From assembly GCF_014170335.1 (NCBI RefSeq), contig NZ_LZZS01000021.1, positions 25,122 through 89,121 of the forward strand: DNA of 64,000 nt, in the 5' to 3' direction. The notes under the pieces were generated by a model. The model made no database searches, was not told the DNA's origin, and saw only the letters and a list, made by a program, of their open reading frames with translations. This DNA comes from Achromobacter sp. UMC46 (GTDB lineage: Bacteria > Pseudomonadota > Gammaproteobacteria > Burkholderiales > Burkholderiaceae_B). A program made the translations under genes and the position numbers. Below are positions 10,260 to 19,372 of the stretch, one piece after another (within the stretch, counting starts at the first letter, position 1; each line of letters starts with the position of its first letter).

Positions 10260-10302
10260 GTCGCATCCGGAACGGGGTATTGCCGCCCCGGGATCGCGCC
10301 GC

Positions 10303-10830
10303 TCAGGGCAGGCCGTCGATTTTCCGTCCGGCCGTGATGCCGTGCTCGGCAAACCAGCCTTGGGCCATTTCCAGGGCGTAGCGCACCGGTTTCTTCGCGC
10401 AATGCGGGTCTTCGGTCTGCGGCGCCATGTCGTCGATGTTGACGATCGTGCCGTCGTCGGCGATAAAGGCTATCGAAAGCGGCAGAAGCGTGTTGCGCAT
10501 CCAGAAACACTGAACGTCGGGCTGTTCGAATACGAACAGCATGCCGTCGTTGCCAGGAAGTTCTTTGCGGAACATGAGGCCGTCGCGGCGCGTGGCGTCG
10601 GTATTGGCGACTTCTGCGCGGATAATATGGATACCCGCCGAAAGCTGGGTGGTCGGCAGCGGCGCTTGCGGGCCGGTCTGGGCTTGCGCGCTGACGCTCC
10701 AGGCGAGCGCCGCGGCGGTCATTACCGTGGCGGCTGCCGCCGTGGCCAAGGCTTTCAGTCGTGCCGGTTTAAAGAACGCTGTTTGGAACAACGAGCGATT
10801 GACAGGGAACAACACAGCATTCTTCAGCAT
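10303..10830 (-). CDS. Exported DUF192 protein
   Basis: Protein of about 175 residues with an N-terminal signal sequence (hydrophobic stretch ending in VSAQAQ) and one DUF192 (COG1430) domain. Recognisable family blocks are GLMFRKELPGNDGMLFVFE, CFWMRNTLLPLSIAFI and VNIDDMAPQ. The family is widespread and small; its function is not established. The frame stays open upstream to 10899, but the terminator of the cold-shock gene lies at 10861-10882, so a start at 10830 (just after it, with an AGG upstream) is much more likely. It is transcribed in the same direction as the cold-shock gene but separated by that terminator. Confidence 0.85.
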   Translation of the reverse strand: MLKNAVLFPVNRSLFQTAFFKPARLKALATAAAATVMTAAALAWSVSAQAQTGPQAPLPTTQLSAGIHIIRAEVANTDATRRDGLMFRKELPGNDGMLFVFEQPDVQCFWMRNTLLPLSIAFIADDGTIVNIDDMAPQTEDPHCAKKPVRYALEMAQGWFAEHGITAGRKIDGLP

Positions 10831-10860
10831 GGCCTGACTTGGTATTAGAGAAAATAACAA

Positions 10861-10882
10861 GGCGGGGCTCGAAAGCCCCGCC
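10861..10882 (-). terminator. Terminator of cold-shock gene
   Basis: Perfect 9-bp stem GGCGGGGCT (10861-10869) and AGCCCCGCC (10874-10882), loop CGAA. On the minus strand it is followed by TTGTTATTTT. Lies 44 bases after the cold-shock stop codon. Confidence 0.88.
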
Positions 10883-10925
10883 TGAATTTGATGGCGCAAC
10901 CTTACCGTTGCACTTTAAGGGTAAC

Positions 10926-11171
10926 TCAGGCAGCTGTGATATTAAGCGCCTGCTTGCCTTTGGGCCCCTGGATAATTTCGAAGGCCACTTTCTGGCCTTC
11001 TTTCAGGGTTTTAAAACCATTCATCTGGATGGACGAAAAGTGGGCGAACAAATCTTCACCGCCGTCGTCGGGCGTAATGAAGCCGAACCCCTTTGCATCG
11101 TTGAACCATTTGACGGTGCCCGTCGATTTGGGATTGTCCCCTTGGACGGCGGTTGCGGTCGTATCAGACAT
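10926..11171 (-). CDS. Cold-shock domain protein
   Basis: An 81-residue single-stranded nucleic-acid-binding protein with one cold-shock domain. The RNP1 motif KGFGFI and RNP2-like DLFAHF are intact, and the domain begins at [13 protein letters not shown]. It has a 16-residue N-terminal extension ([16 protein letters not shown]) compared with the minimal CspA. Likely an RNA chaperone acting on cytoplasmic mRNA. A promoter-like pair on the minus strand at 11286-11315 would give a leader of about 108 bases, as is usual for cold-shock genes whose leaders act as temperature-responsive structures. It is divergent from clpS. Confidence 0.95.
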   Translation of the reverse strand: MSDTTATAVQGDNPKSTGTVKWFNDAKGFGFITPDDGGEDLFAHFSSIQMNGFKTLKEGQKVAFEIIQGPKGKQALNITAA

Positions 11172-11285
11172 GCGGACTGCCTCATTGAATCGTATGTTGA
11201 CAGAAGGGCATCGCGGTCAAGACCCCTGTCCCCCCTCCGGCTTCCTGGCAGATTTTCGATGAGTTGAAAACCCCAGAATGCGCTG

Positions 11286-11315
11286 ATAATGCGCTGCTTT
11301 TCTTCGTGTCGTCAA
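11286..11315 (-). promoter_or_regulatory. Probable promoter of cold-shock gene
   Basis: On the minus strand TTGACG (11315-11310) and CATTAT (11291-11286) are separated by 18 bp. Transcription from here would produce a 5' leader of about 108 bases before the ATG at 11171. Confidence 0.5.
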
Positions 11316-11397
11316 GTATGGAAACTACGTATTTCTGCGTGTAATTTTGCGTAAGTTACACGTTAGGCGTCCCCAGTTTAAATAGAATAGCCGCCCT

Positions 11398-11712
11398 ATG
11401 AGTTCTACCTTGGATACCCAGCATGATTTGGCCGTCGAGAAGGCTCCGGCACGCGCCGCGCCGCCTCCGATGTACCAGGTCCTGTTGCTCAATGACGACT
11501 ACACGCCGATGGAATTCGTCGTGAAAGTCCTGCAAAAATTCTTCAATAAGAATCACGAAGAGGCGACGCGGATCATGTTGCAAGTGCATCACGAAGGGCG
11601 CGGAGTATGCGGGGTGTATCCCCGCGACCTCGCCGCGACCCGGATTGCCCAGGTCGGGCAGTATGCGCGGGCGCGCCAGCACCCGCTTCAGTGCGTGATG
11701 GAACCGGTCTAA
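11398..11712 (+). CDS. clpS: ClpS adaptor of the ClpAP protease
   Basis: ClpS recognises N-degron substrates and delivers them to ClpA. The 104-residue product has the disordered N-terminal tail (about 1-22) that enters ClpA, then the core [17 protein letters not shown], which carries the N-end-binding DD pair, and the conserved [15 protein letters not shown]. Unusually, clpA is not the next gene: an alpha-2-macroglobulin/pbpC pair intervenes, and clpA starts about 7.7 kb downstream on the same strand. No Shine-Dalgarno sequence precedes the ATG, and a -10-like TAGAAT ends only 9 bases before it, so a very short leader is possible. Confidence 0.96.
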   Translation: MSSTLDTQHDLAVEKAPARAAPPPMYQVLLLNDDYTPMEFVVKVLQKFFNKNHEEATRIMLQVHHEGRGVCGVYPRDLAATRIAQVGQYARARQHPLQCVMEPV

Positions 11713-11725
11713 TACTAAAAGAAGG

Positions 11726-11745
11726 CGCCGCCAGCGATGGCGGCG
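11726..11745 (+). terminator. Hairpin after clpS
   Basis: Perfect 8-bp stem CGCCGCCA / TGGCGGCG with loop GCGA, 13 bases after the clpS stop, followed by TTGTG only. It may partly terminate clpS transcripts before the large downstream gene. Confidence 0.4.
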
Positions 11746-11863
11746 TTGTGCTGTCCGCTGTTTGCAGGAAAGTAGTATCCGCGTACCGGGAAGCACGCGG
11801 ACATGATGGTCGGCAGCTCCGCCGCAAAGGAGCATTGATTTCGAGTAGGCGGAGGGGTTTGCC

Positions 11864-14800
11864 GTGAGTGGAAAGATCAGCAAGACCTGGCTGGCGGTAG
11901 CCGGCGTAGTGGTATTGGCAGGGGCCATCGGCGCGGGCTGGTGGATGGGCAAGGACCGCCAGGCGGTCGCGCCAACCCCCGTACCCGCTGCATCGACCCC
12001 GGCGGCGGCCAATTCGGCCGCACCCGCTGCTGGCGACGCGAAACCGGCGCTGCCGGCCAGCGCGGTGGTCGGTTCGGCCGACCCCTTTGCGGCACTGACC
12101 TGCCAGCCCCGCCAATATAACGATGCGCTGTCGCTCTCGGTGACGTTCACGCAACCGGTCGATGGCAAGGCCAACCTGGACAGCTTCCTTCAGGTGACCG
12201 ACATCGGCTCGACCTCCGGCAAGGCGGACCAGGACAGCGAATCTTCCGCGTCCCCGAACGACCAGCCGGCCTCGGTCAAGCCAGGCGACTCCGCGCCCAA
12301 GGGCAAGATCGTCAAGGGCAACTGGGTCGTCGGCGACAACCCGCGCATGGTGTATTTCCCCTACATCCAGCCGCAGCGCAAGTACGCGATCACGGTGCGC
12401 TCGGGCTTGCCCGGCGTGGGCGACAAGGTCGTGCTGGCCGAAACGTCGAACTGCGAAGTGACCACCCAGGCCATGCCGCCGTCGTTCTACTTCGCCAGCC
12501 GCGGCGTCGTACTGCCGGCCGGCCAGAATGGCGGCCTGCCCGTGGCGACGGTCAATGTGTCCGAAGTCGACGTGCAATTCCTGCGCGTGGCGCCGGAGCG
12601 CGTGCCGGAACTGTTCGAAAGCGTGCTGGGCATCGGCCGCAATACCGCGGCCCAGTCCGACGATGACGAAGGCGAGGGCGGCCAATACGACGAAGACGAC
12701 GGCTGGCGCTATTCCGACAACCGCGGCCTGAAAGGCTCGGTCAGCAACTGGGACCTGGACCGCCTGAATTCGTTGACGACCAGTGTGTACCAAGGCCGTT
12801 TCCTGACCGATGACAAGCCCAACCGCCGCCATGTGACCTTCCTGCCCGTCGAAGGCGTGAAGGAACTGCAAGAGCCCGGCATCTACATCGCGGTGATGAG
12901 CCAGCCTGGCCGCTTCCGCTACGAATACCAGGTAACGTATTTCTACGTCAGCGATATCGGCTTGCATGCGCGCCGCTACAGCGACCGCATCGAAGCCTAT
13001 TCCGTGTCGTTGAAGACAGGCCAGGCCATTTCGGGCGCCACGTTCGAATTGGTGGACGGCGCCGGCAAATCGCTGGCCAAGGCCGCCGCCGATTCGCAAG
13101 GCCACGTCCGTTTTGAAGGCAGCTTCGCGAATGCGCGCGTCATCCGCGCGTCGCGCGACAAGGAAATGACCGTCCTGGCGCTGGCTGAGCCGGCGCTGGA
13201 CCTGTCGGAGTTCGACACGGGCGGCCATACGTCGCGCCCGAACAACCTGTTCGTCTACGCGGGCCGCAACCTGTACCGCCCGGGCGAAACCTTCAATGTG
13301 TCGGTGTTGCCGCGCGATCTGGACGGCCGCATGCTGACCCCCGCGCCGCTGACCGCCACGATCAAGCGCCCCGACGGCCGCGTGGTGCAGACCACCTTGT
13401 GGCAGCCCAAGAAGGACCTGGTGGGCTATGTCGAGCGCGCGATCGACCTGCCGCTGGACGCGCAGACCGGTTCGTGGATGCTTGAATTGCGCGTGGACCC
13501 CGCGTCGCGCGCGCCGGATGCGTCGTGGAAGTTCCAGGTCGAAGAATTCCTGCCCGAGCGCATGAAGATGGCGCTGACGTCCGACCAGGACGTGCTGTCC
13601 GTGGGCGACGACCTGACCGTCGATGTGCAGGGCGACTACCTGTATGGCGCGCCCGCGGCCGGAAATCGGCTGTTGTCCACCTTCCAGGTCAAGCGCGACC
13701 GCTTCGCCCTGGCCCAGCAATGGCCGGGTTTCATCTTCGGAGACGTGGCGGATGATTCGCGCCGCTCGTTTGGCGAGCTGCCGGAAGCGGCGCTGGACGA
13801 CAAGGGCTATGCGCAGTTGGAAGTCCCGTCGAGCACCGCCGGCACGCATTCGCCCATGAAACTCCGGGTGTCGGCCAGCCTGCTGGAATCCGGCGGCCGC
13901 CCGGTGGTGCGCTCCATCGAGCGTAGCGTCTGGCCTGCCGACAAGCTGATCGGCGTGCGTCCGCAATTCGACGGCGACGTCGCCCGCGAAGGCGCGCCAG
14001 CCACGTTTGAAGTGATCCGCGCGAACGCCGAAGGCAAGATCGAACCGCTGGCCCAGGCCCAGATGCGCCTGTTCCGCGAAGAGCGCCAGTACTACTGGCG
14101 TTTCGATGACCAGCGCGGCTGGAACAGCGGCTATACCGAGACTGATGAACTGATCGATTCGCGCGAGCTCGCGTTGACCGACCGCACCCAGTTGACCGTC
14201 CCGGTCAAGTGGGGGCGCTACCGCCTGGAACTGTCCGACCCGGAAACGGGCGAGACGATGCGCTACCGCTTCTACGCGGGCTGGAACGCGCAGGACGCCG
14301 ACGCCATGGGCAACCGCCCGGACCGCGTCCAGATGAAGCTTGAAGGCGTGCCGGCCAAGCCGGGCGACACCGTCAAGCTGACGCTGACGCCGCCGCACGA
14401 CGGCCAGGCGCTGATCACCGTCGAAGGCGACCGCATGCTGTGGTCCACCTGGGTGGCCGTGAAAGCGACGGGCACGCAGGTCGAGATCCCCATCAACAAG
14501 GACTGGAAGCGTCACGACCTGTACGTGGCCGCCGCCGTGTTCCGTCCCGGCAGCGAAGGCGACCGCGTGACCCCGGCGCGCGCGCTGGGCCTGGCGTTCC
14601 TGCCAATCGCCAGCGCCGACCGCAAGCTGGACGTCAAGCTGACCGCGCCGCCCAAGGCCGTGCCCGAGAACAAGACGACCGTGCGCGTCAAGGTGGACGG
14701 CGCCCAGGGCAAGCAGGCGACGGTGACCCTGTCCGCCGTGGACGTGGGCATTCTGAACATCAACCAGTACGCCACGCCGGATCCGCTGGACTTCTTCTTC

Positions 14801-17101
14801 GGCAAACACCGTTACGCGCCCGAATTGCTGGACATGTACGGCAAGCTGATCGAGAAGATGGACGGCACCAAGGGCAAGCTGAAGTGGGGCGGCGACGCCG
14901 CCATGCGAGGCGACAGCAAGAGCCTGCCGAAGAAGGTCAAACTGGTCGACCTGTTCTCTGGGCCGGTGACGCTGAACGCGCAGGGCGAGGCGGACATCCC
15001 GCTGGACCTGCCCGACTTCAATGGCACGCTGCGCCTGATGGCCGTGGCCTTCACCGCCGACAACTACGGCAGCACCGACACCGAGATGGTGGTGGCGGCG
15101 CCGATCGTGGCCGAGCTGAATACGCCGCGTTTCATCACCCCGGGCGACCAGGCGGCGATCGCGCTGGACGTGACCAACTTGAGCGGGGCCGAGCAGAAGA
15201 TCACGGTCAAGCTGGAAGCGCTGGATCCGCTGGCGATTCCCGACGGCGTGCGCACGCTGACGCTCAAGGACAAGCAGCGCACGACCTTGCGCTTTACCGC
15301 GACCACCACCGGTTCGTACGGACTGGGCTTGATGCGCCTGACCGTCGATGGCCAGGGCGGCGGCAAGCCCGTGCACATCGTGCGTGAATCCGTCCTGCAG
15401 GTGCAGCCGGCCTATGCGGGCGAGCGCCAGGTGCGCCGCTTGCGCCTGAATCCGGGCGAATCGAATACGCCGCAGGCGTCGTGGGTGTCTTCGTACTATC
15501 CGGATTCGGCCTTGGTCAGCATGACCGTGTCGAACCGTCCGCCGTTCAACGTCAACCGCCTGGTCGAAGGCCTGCTGGCCTATCCGTACGGCTGCACCGA
15601 GCAGACCATCAGCCGCGCCTTGCCATGGGTGTTGATCGACGACAGCGTGGCCAAGCAGTTCGGCCTGAAGCCGCGCACGCAACTCGAGCGCGCGACCCAG
15701 GTTTCGGGCGCCATCGCCCGCTTGTCGGGCATGCGCAACGCGGTGGGCTCCTACAACTTGTGGAGCGGTTCCACCTCGCGCGACGTCTGGCTGACGGCTT
15801 ATGCCGTGGGCTTCCTGCAGGACGCGCGCGACAATGGCTTCGAAGTGCCTGAAGCCACGCTGGACCGTTCGCGCCAATGGCTGCTGGAGCAGGTGCAGCA
15901 GACGTCCAACGGATTCGGCACGTGGTCGGTGAACCTGCGCCGCAATGTCGAAGCAGGCCGCATCGACGGCAGCGACGCCAACATCCTGCGCGAAGACCAT
16001 CGCCGCTTCGCCGGCCTGGCGACCGCCGTGCTGGCCCTGGCGCGCGACAAGAAGGCGCCGTTGTCGACCGTGCGCCAGTTGTTCGACAACTACCAGGAGC
16101 GCGCGCGTTCGCCGCTGCCGTTGATCCAGCTGGCCGCCGCGTTCAAGCTGATGGGCGACGAAGGGCGCATGAAGTCCGCGCTGGACGCCGCCATGACGCG
16201 CGAATACGGGTTCCCGCGCCGCAATTACAACGCCTACTACGACGAGTGGCTGGGCGACTACGGCAGCAGCGTGCGCGACTACGCGCTGGCCTATGCGCTG
16301 GCCAACCAGTACGGCCTGAAGCACGAGCGCCTGGAAAACCTGATGACGCAACTGACGGCGCGCCTGGGCAACCGTTCGTATCTGTCGACGCAGGAACGGA
16401 TGGCGCTGCTGCTGGCCGCGCGCGCAAGCGGTGGCGACAAGGGCACGCCGTGGGAAGCCACGCTGACCGTCAACGGCGCGCGCAAGCCGCTGGACGGCGG
16501 CAAGAGCGACCAGATGGTGTCGCTGTCGGCGGCCGACCTGGCCAACACGCAACTGGTCAACACCGGCTCGCAAGCGCTGTTCGTGGAGTACGACATCCAG
16601 GGCAGCCCGACGGTTGCGCCGAAACCGCGCAACGACGTCATCCAGTTGAAGCGCGGCTGGTACCGGCCCGACGGCAAGCCGTGGGACGGCGGCGCGTTGC
16701 AGACCGGCGACATGCTGGTGGTGTGGGTGCAGGCCTCGGCCAACCAGAGCATCCCCGATGCGCTGATCGAGGACCGCGTGCCAGCGGGCTTCGAAGTCGA
16801 GAACCTGAACCTGTCGCAAAGCCCCGAGATGCAGGAATGGACGATCGGCGGACGCCGCGTGGCTGACGCCATGGCGGACTCCAACATCAAGCATCGCGAG
16901 TTCCGCGACGACCGCTACGTGGCCGCCGTGTCCTTGGGCCGCGGCAAGGTGGACGTGTTCTATCTGGTGCGTGTCGTGACGCCGGGCCGCTTTGCGGTGC
17001 CGTCGACGGTGGCCGAAGACATGTACCGCCCCGAAATCCGCGGCGTGGGCGAGCAATGGAGCACGGTCGACATCCGCGACCGCGGCGCCAAGCGTCCTTG
17101 A
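11864..17101 (+). CDS. yfhM: Bacterial alpha-2-macroglobulin (periplasmic protease trap)
   Basis: A 1745-residue member of the bacterial alpha-2-macroglobulin family, which traps foreign proteases in the periplasm and protects the envelope, in functional partnership with PBP1C. The N-terminus (about residues 8-26) is a single hydrophobic anchor with no lipobox cysteine, unlike the E. coli lipoprotein. MG-type beta domains fill the middle, and the thioester site is intact as YPYGCTEQT with the reactive cysteine at C1244. Translation starts at GTG 11864, preceded by GGCGGAGGGG. The last codons overlap the start of pbpC by 4 bases. Family and pairing are certain; protection against host or competitor proteases is inferred from the family. 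Confidence 0.95.
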   Translation: MSGKISKTWLAVAGVVVLAGAIGAGWWMGKDRQAVAPTPVPAASTPAAANSAAPAAGDAKPALPASAVVGSADPFAALTCQPRQYNDALSLSVTFTQPVDGKANLDSFLQVTDIGSTSGKADQDSESSASPNDQPASVKPGDSAPKGKIVKGNWVVGDNPRMVYFPYIQPQRKYAITVRSGLPGVGDKVVLAETSNCEVTTQAMPPSFYFASRGVVLPAGQNGGLPVATVNVSEVDVQFLRVAPERVPELFESVLGIGRNTAAQSDDDEGEGGQYDEDDGWRYSDNRGLKGSVSNWDLDRLNSLTTSVYQGRFLTDDKPNRRHVTFLPVEGVKELQEPGIYIAVMSQPGRFRYEYQVTYFYVSDIGLHARRYSDRIEAYSVSLKTGQAISGATFELVDGAGKSLAKAAADSQGHVRFEGSFANARVIRASRDKEMTVLALAEPALDLSEFDTGGHTSRPNNLFVYAGRNLYRPGETFNVSVLPRDLDGRMLTPAPLTATIKRPDGRVVQTTLWQPKKDLVGYVERAIDLPLDAQTGSWMLELRVDPASRAPDASWKFQVEEFLPERMKMALTSDQDVLSVGDDLTVDVQGDYLYGAPAAGNRLLSTFQVKRDRFALAQQWPGFIFGDVADDSRRSFGELPEAALDDKGYAQLEVPSSTAGTHSPMKLRVSASLLESGGRPVVRSIERSVWPADKLIGVRPQFDGDVAREGAPATFEVIRANAEGKIEPLAQAQMRLFREERQYYWRFDDQRGWNSGYTETDELIDSRELALTDRTQLTVPVKWGRYRLELSDPETGETMRYRFYAGWNAQDADAMGNRPDRVQMKLEGVPAKPGDTVKLTLTPPHDGQALITVEGDRMLWSTWVAVKATGTQVEIPINKDWKRHDLYVAAAVFRPGSEGDRVTPARALGLAFLPIASADRKLDVKLTAPPKAVPENKTTVRVKVDGAQGKQATVTLSAVDVGILNINQYATPDPLDFFFGKHRYAPELLDMYGKLIEKMDGTKGKLKWGGDAAMRGDSKSLPKKVKLVDLFSGPVTLNAQGEADIPLDLPDFNGTLRLMAVAFTADNYGSTDTEMVVAAPIVAELNTPRFITPGDQAAIALDVTNLSGAEQKITVKLEALDPLAIPDGVRTLTLKDKQRTTLRFTATTTGSYGLGLMRLTVDGQGGGKPVHIVRESVLQVQPAYAGERQVRRLRLNPGESNTPQASWVSSYYPDSALVSMTVSNRPPFNVNRLVEGLLAYPYGCTEQTISRALPWVLIDDSVAKQFGLKPRTQLERATQVSGAIARLSGMRNAVGSYNLWSGSTSRDVWLTAYAVGFLQDARDNGFEVPEATLDRSRQWLLEQVQQTSNGFGTWSVNLRRNVEAGRIDGSDANILREDHRRFAGLATAVLALARDKKAPLSTVRQLFDNYQERARSPLPLIQLAAAFKLMGDEGRMKSALDAAMTREYGFPRRNYNAYYDEWLGDYGSSVRDYALAYALANQYGLKHERLENLMTQLTARLGNRSYLSTQERMALLLAARASGGDKGTPWEATLTVNGARKPLDGGKSDQMVSLSAADLANTQLVNTGSQALFVEYDIQGSPTVAPKPRNDVIQLKRGWYRPDGKPWDGGALQTGDMLVVWVQASANQSIPDALIEDRVPAGFEVENLNLSQSPEMQEWTIGGRRVADAMADSNIKHREFRDDRYVAAVSLGRGKVDVFYLVRVVTPGRFAVPSTVAEDMYRPEIRGVGEQWSTVDIRDRGAKRP

Positions 17102-19317
17102 CCGCCGCCGCCACCTCCGCGACGGGCGCCCAGCGCGCCCGTCGCTGGCGGCGGCGCGGCATCATCGCGGCCAGCGTGTTGTTTGCGCTGGCCGCGTTGT
17201 TATTCGTGCTTGACCGCCTGTATCCGCTTCCTCCCATCGACTCGGGCGGGGCGGCGGTTGTCGTCGCCGCTGACGGCACGCCGCTGCGCAACTATCCCAG
17301 CCGTGACGGCATCTGGCGCTACCCGGTCAAGCCGGACCAGGTGTCGTCCAGCTACATGGACACGTTGCTGACTTACGAGGATCGCTGGTTCTATTGGCAT
17401 CCGGGAGTGAATCCGGTGGCGCTGGCGCGCGCCGGCTGGCAATGGGCCACCAACCGCCGCATCGTGTCGGGCGGTTCCACGCTGACGATGCAGGTCGCGC
17501 GGTTGATCGATCCGCAGCTGGCTGGCAAGCCGTCGCGGTCGATGTCCGCGAAATTGCGGCAAGCCTGGCGCGCCGTGCAGTTGGAAATGCACTACAGCAA
17601 GGATGAAATCCTGTCGCTGTACCTGACGCACGCGCCGATGGGCGGCATCGTCGAGGGCGTGGAAATGGGGTCGCGGCTGTGGCTGGGCAAACCGGCGCGC
17701 GACTTGAGCCCGGCCGAAGCCGCCATGCTGACCGCCTTGCCGCAGGCGCCGTCCCGGCTGCGTCCCGACCGCCATCCAGAGGCGGCTCAGGCCGCCCGCG
17801 ACAAAGTGCTGGACCGCATGGCCGAGCTGGGCCGCTGGACGCCGGCGGAAGTCGCCGACGCCAAGATCGAAACCGTGATCGCGCCGCCATTGCGGGCGCG
17901 CTGGCTGGCGCCGCTTGCGGCCCAGCGCGTGTTGCAGGAAGCCGGCGGCCGACCCGGCAAGCGCCGTCCGGGGGAACGTCCGCCGCTGGTGGCGTCCACG
18001 CTGGACGCCGACATGCAGGCCTCGGTCGAACGCATGCTGCTGGACCGCGTCGATAACCTGCCGCCGAAGGTGTCGATGGCCGTCCTGGTCATGGACAACG
18101 ACACGCTCGAGGTCAAGGCCTACGCCGGATCCGCCGATTTTTCCGACGATACCCGTTATGCGCATGTGGATATGGTGCGCGGTGTGCGGTCGCCGGGTTC
18201 TACTCTGAAGCCGTTCCTGTACGCGCAGGCGTTGGACGAAGGCCTGATCCACTCCGAAAGTCTGCTGATCGACGCGCCCATGTCGTTTGGCGGTTACGCG
18301 CCGGGCAATTTCCAGGCGGCCTTTTCGGGCCCGATCAGTGTGGCGCAGGCGCTGCAGCGGTCGCTGAACGTGCCGGCCGTAGACCTGCTGGACCGCGTTG
18401 GACCGGTCAGTTTCGCCTCGGCGATGCTGGCTGGCGGCGTCCGGTTACGTTTGCCTGCCGGCGCCGAACCAAATTTGAGCTTGATTTTGGGCGGGGGTGG
18501 CACCACATTGGAAGAACTGGTCGGCGCTTATCGGGCGTTGGCCCGGGGCGGGATCTCCGGCCGGCCGCGTTTGCGGGCGGAGCAGCCTCGGATCGAGTCC
18601 CGTATGATGAGCGCTGGAGCCGCCTGGATCGTCCGCGATATTCTGGAAGGCGGCGGGCATCCCGACCGGCCTTTCTACCAGTCGGGCAGCCCGGCCCGGC
18701 GGCTGGCCTGGAAAACCGGGACCAGCTTCGGATTCCGGGATGCCTGGGCGATCGGGGTGACCGACAGATGGACGCTTGGCGTCTGGGTCGGTCGGCCGGA
18801 TGGCACGCCGAACCCCGGATTTTTCGGGGCGAATGTGGCGGCGCCGCTACTGCAGGATATCGTGGCGGCGTTACCGGAAGGGGTGCAGCAGGTGCGCAGC
18901 CGGCCCGAAACGGTGCAGGCGGCAGTCACATGCTGGCCATTGGGTTACAGACTGGGCAGCGTGCCCTCGGGGGAATGCCCCGAACAGCGCGCGGCCTGGC
19001 TGCTGAACGACACGGCGCCGCCGTCTTTTGCCGGCTACGCCGACGCCACGCAGGGGCCTTTGCGCCTGGGTGGCGTGGCGAACGGTTCGGTGCTGCGGCC
19101 CGTGCCCGGCAGCCGGCAGGTGGCGCTGGATGTGGATGTGCAGGGCGCCGAAGGCGAAGTATGGTGGATGCTTGATGGGCGTGTGGTGAACCACGGCGCG
19201 TCGAGTCATCCGTTTAAATTAGTGCTGGCGCAAGACGGCCGGTATACGCTTACCGTCATGGACGCGCATGGTCGCCACGACAGAGTGGTTTTTGAAATCT
19301 CTGGCGTTACGCCATGA
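17098..19317 (+). CDS. pbpC: Penicillin-binding protein 1C
   Basis: Bifunctional class A penicillin-binding protein (about 739 residues) that polymerises and cross-links peptidoglycan from the inner membrane. A basic N-terminus leads into one transmembrane helix (GIIAASVLFALAALLFVL). The glycosyltransferase domain has the catalytic YEDRWF motif and GGSTLTMQVAR. The transpeptidase domain has SxxK (STLK), SxN (SLN) and KTGT motifs, and a C-terminal PBP1C-type domain follows. The start is uncertain: TTG at 17098 gives a 4-base overlap with the macroglobulin stop, like other junctions here, while ATG at 17056 would add 14 residues; neither has a good ribosome site. The overlap supports co-translation with the macroglobulin. 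Confidence 0.93.
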   Translation: MTAAATSATGAQRARRWRRRGIIAASVLFALAALLFVLDRLYPLPPIDSGGAAVVVAADGTPLRNYPSRDGIWRYPVKPDQVSSSYMDTLLTYEDRWFYWHPGVNPVALARAGWQWATNRRIVSGGSTLTMQVARLIDPQLAGKPSRSMSAKLRQAWRAVQLEMHYSKDEILSLYLTHAPMGGIVEGVEMGSRLWLGKPARDLSPAEAAMLTALPQAPSRLRPDRHPEAAQAARDKVLDRMAELGRWTPAEVADAKIETVIAPPLRARWLAPLAAQRVLQEAGGRPGKRRPGERPPLVASTLDADMQASVERMLLDRVDNLPPKVSMAVLVMDNDTLEVKAYAGSADFSDDTRYAHVDMVRGVRSPGSTLKPFLYAQALDEGLIHSESLLIDAPMSFGGYAPGNFQAAFSGPISVAQALQRSLNVPAVDLLDRVGPVSFASAMLAGGVRLRLPAGAEPNLSLILGGGGTTLEELVGAYRALARGGISGRPRLRAEQPRIESRMMSAGAAWIVRDILEGGGHPDRPFYQSGSPARRLAWKTGTSFGFRDAWAIGVTDRWTLGVWVGRPDGTPNPGFFGANVAAPLLQDIVAALPEGVQQVRSRPETVQAAVTCWPLGYRLGSVPSGECPEQRAAWLLNDTAPPSFAGYADATQGPLRLGGVANGSVLRPVPGSRQVALDVDVQGAEGEVWWMLDGRVVNHGASSHPFKLVLAQDGRYTLTVMDAHGRHDRVVFEISGVTP

Positions 19318-19372
19318 TCGGCATAGAATATGAATCGTGTATTTGACCGCTTCGATGCAATACGGAGGAAGC

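Noticed and set aside
7537..10266. A 909-codon minus-strand frame spanning the ClC and thiolase genes
   Set aside because: Both plus-strand genes have intact active-site motifs throughout; the antisense product has none and crosses an intergenic region with a regulator-like repeat.
10831..10899. An extended N-terminus for the DUF192 protein
   Set aside because: The added stretch includes the cold-shock gene's terminator and precedes a proper signal peptide, so the shorter start is preferred.
11573..17056. An uninterrupted 1827-codon frame on the minus strand opposite the macroglobulin gene
   Set aside because: It mirrors a real gene whose GC-rich third positions remove stop codons from the opposite strand. 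The translation is low-complexity (His, Arg, Ala, Val, Gly) with no family resemblance. The same applies to the long antisense frames opposite putA (25582-29238), the chemoreceptor gene, clpA and pqiB.
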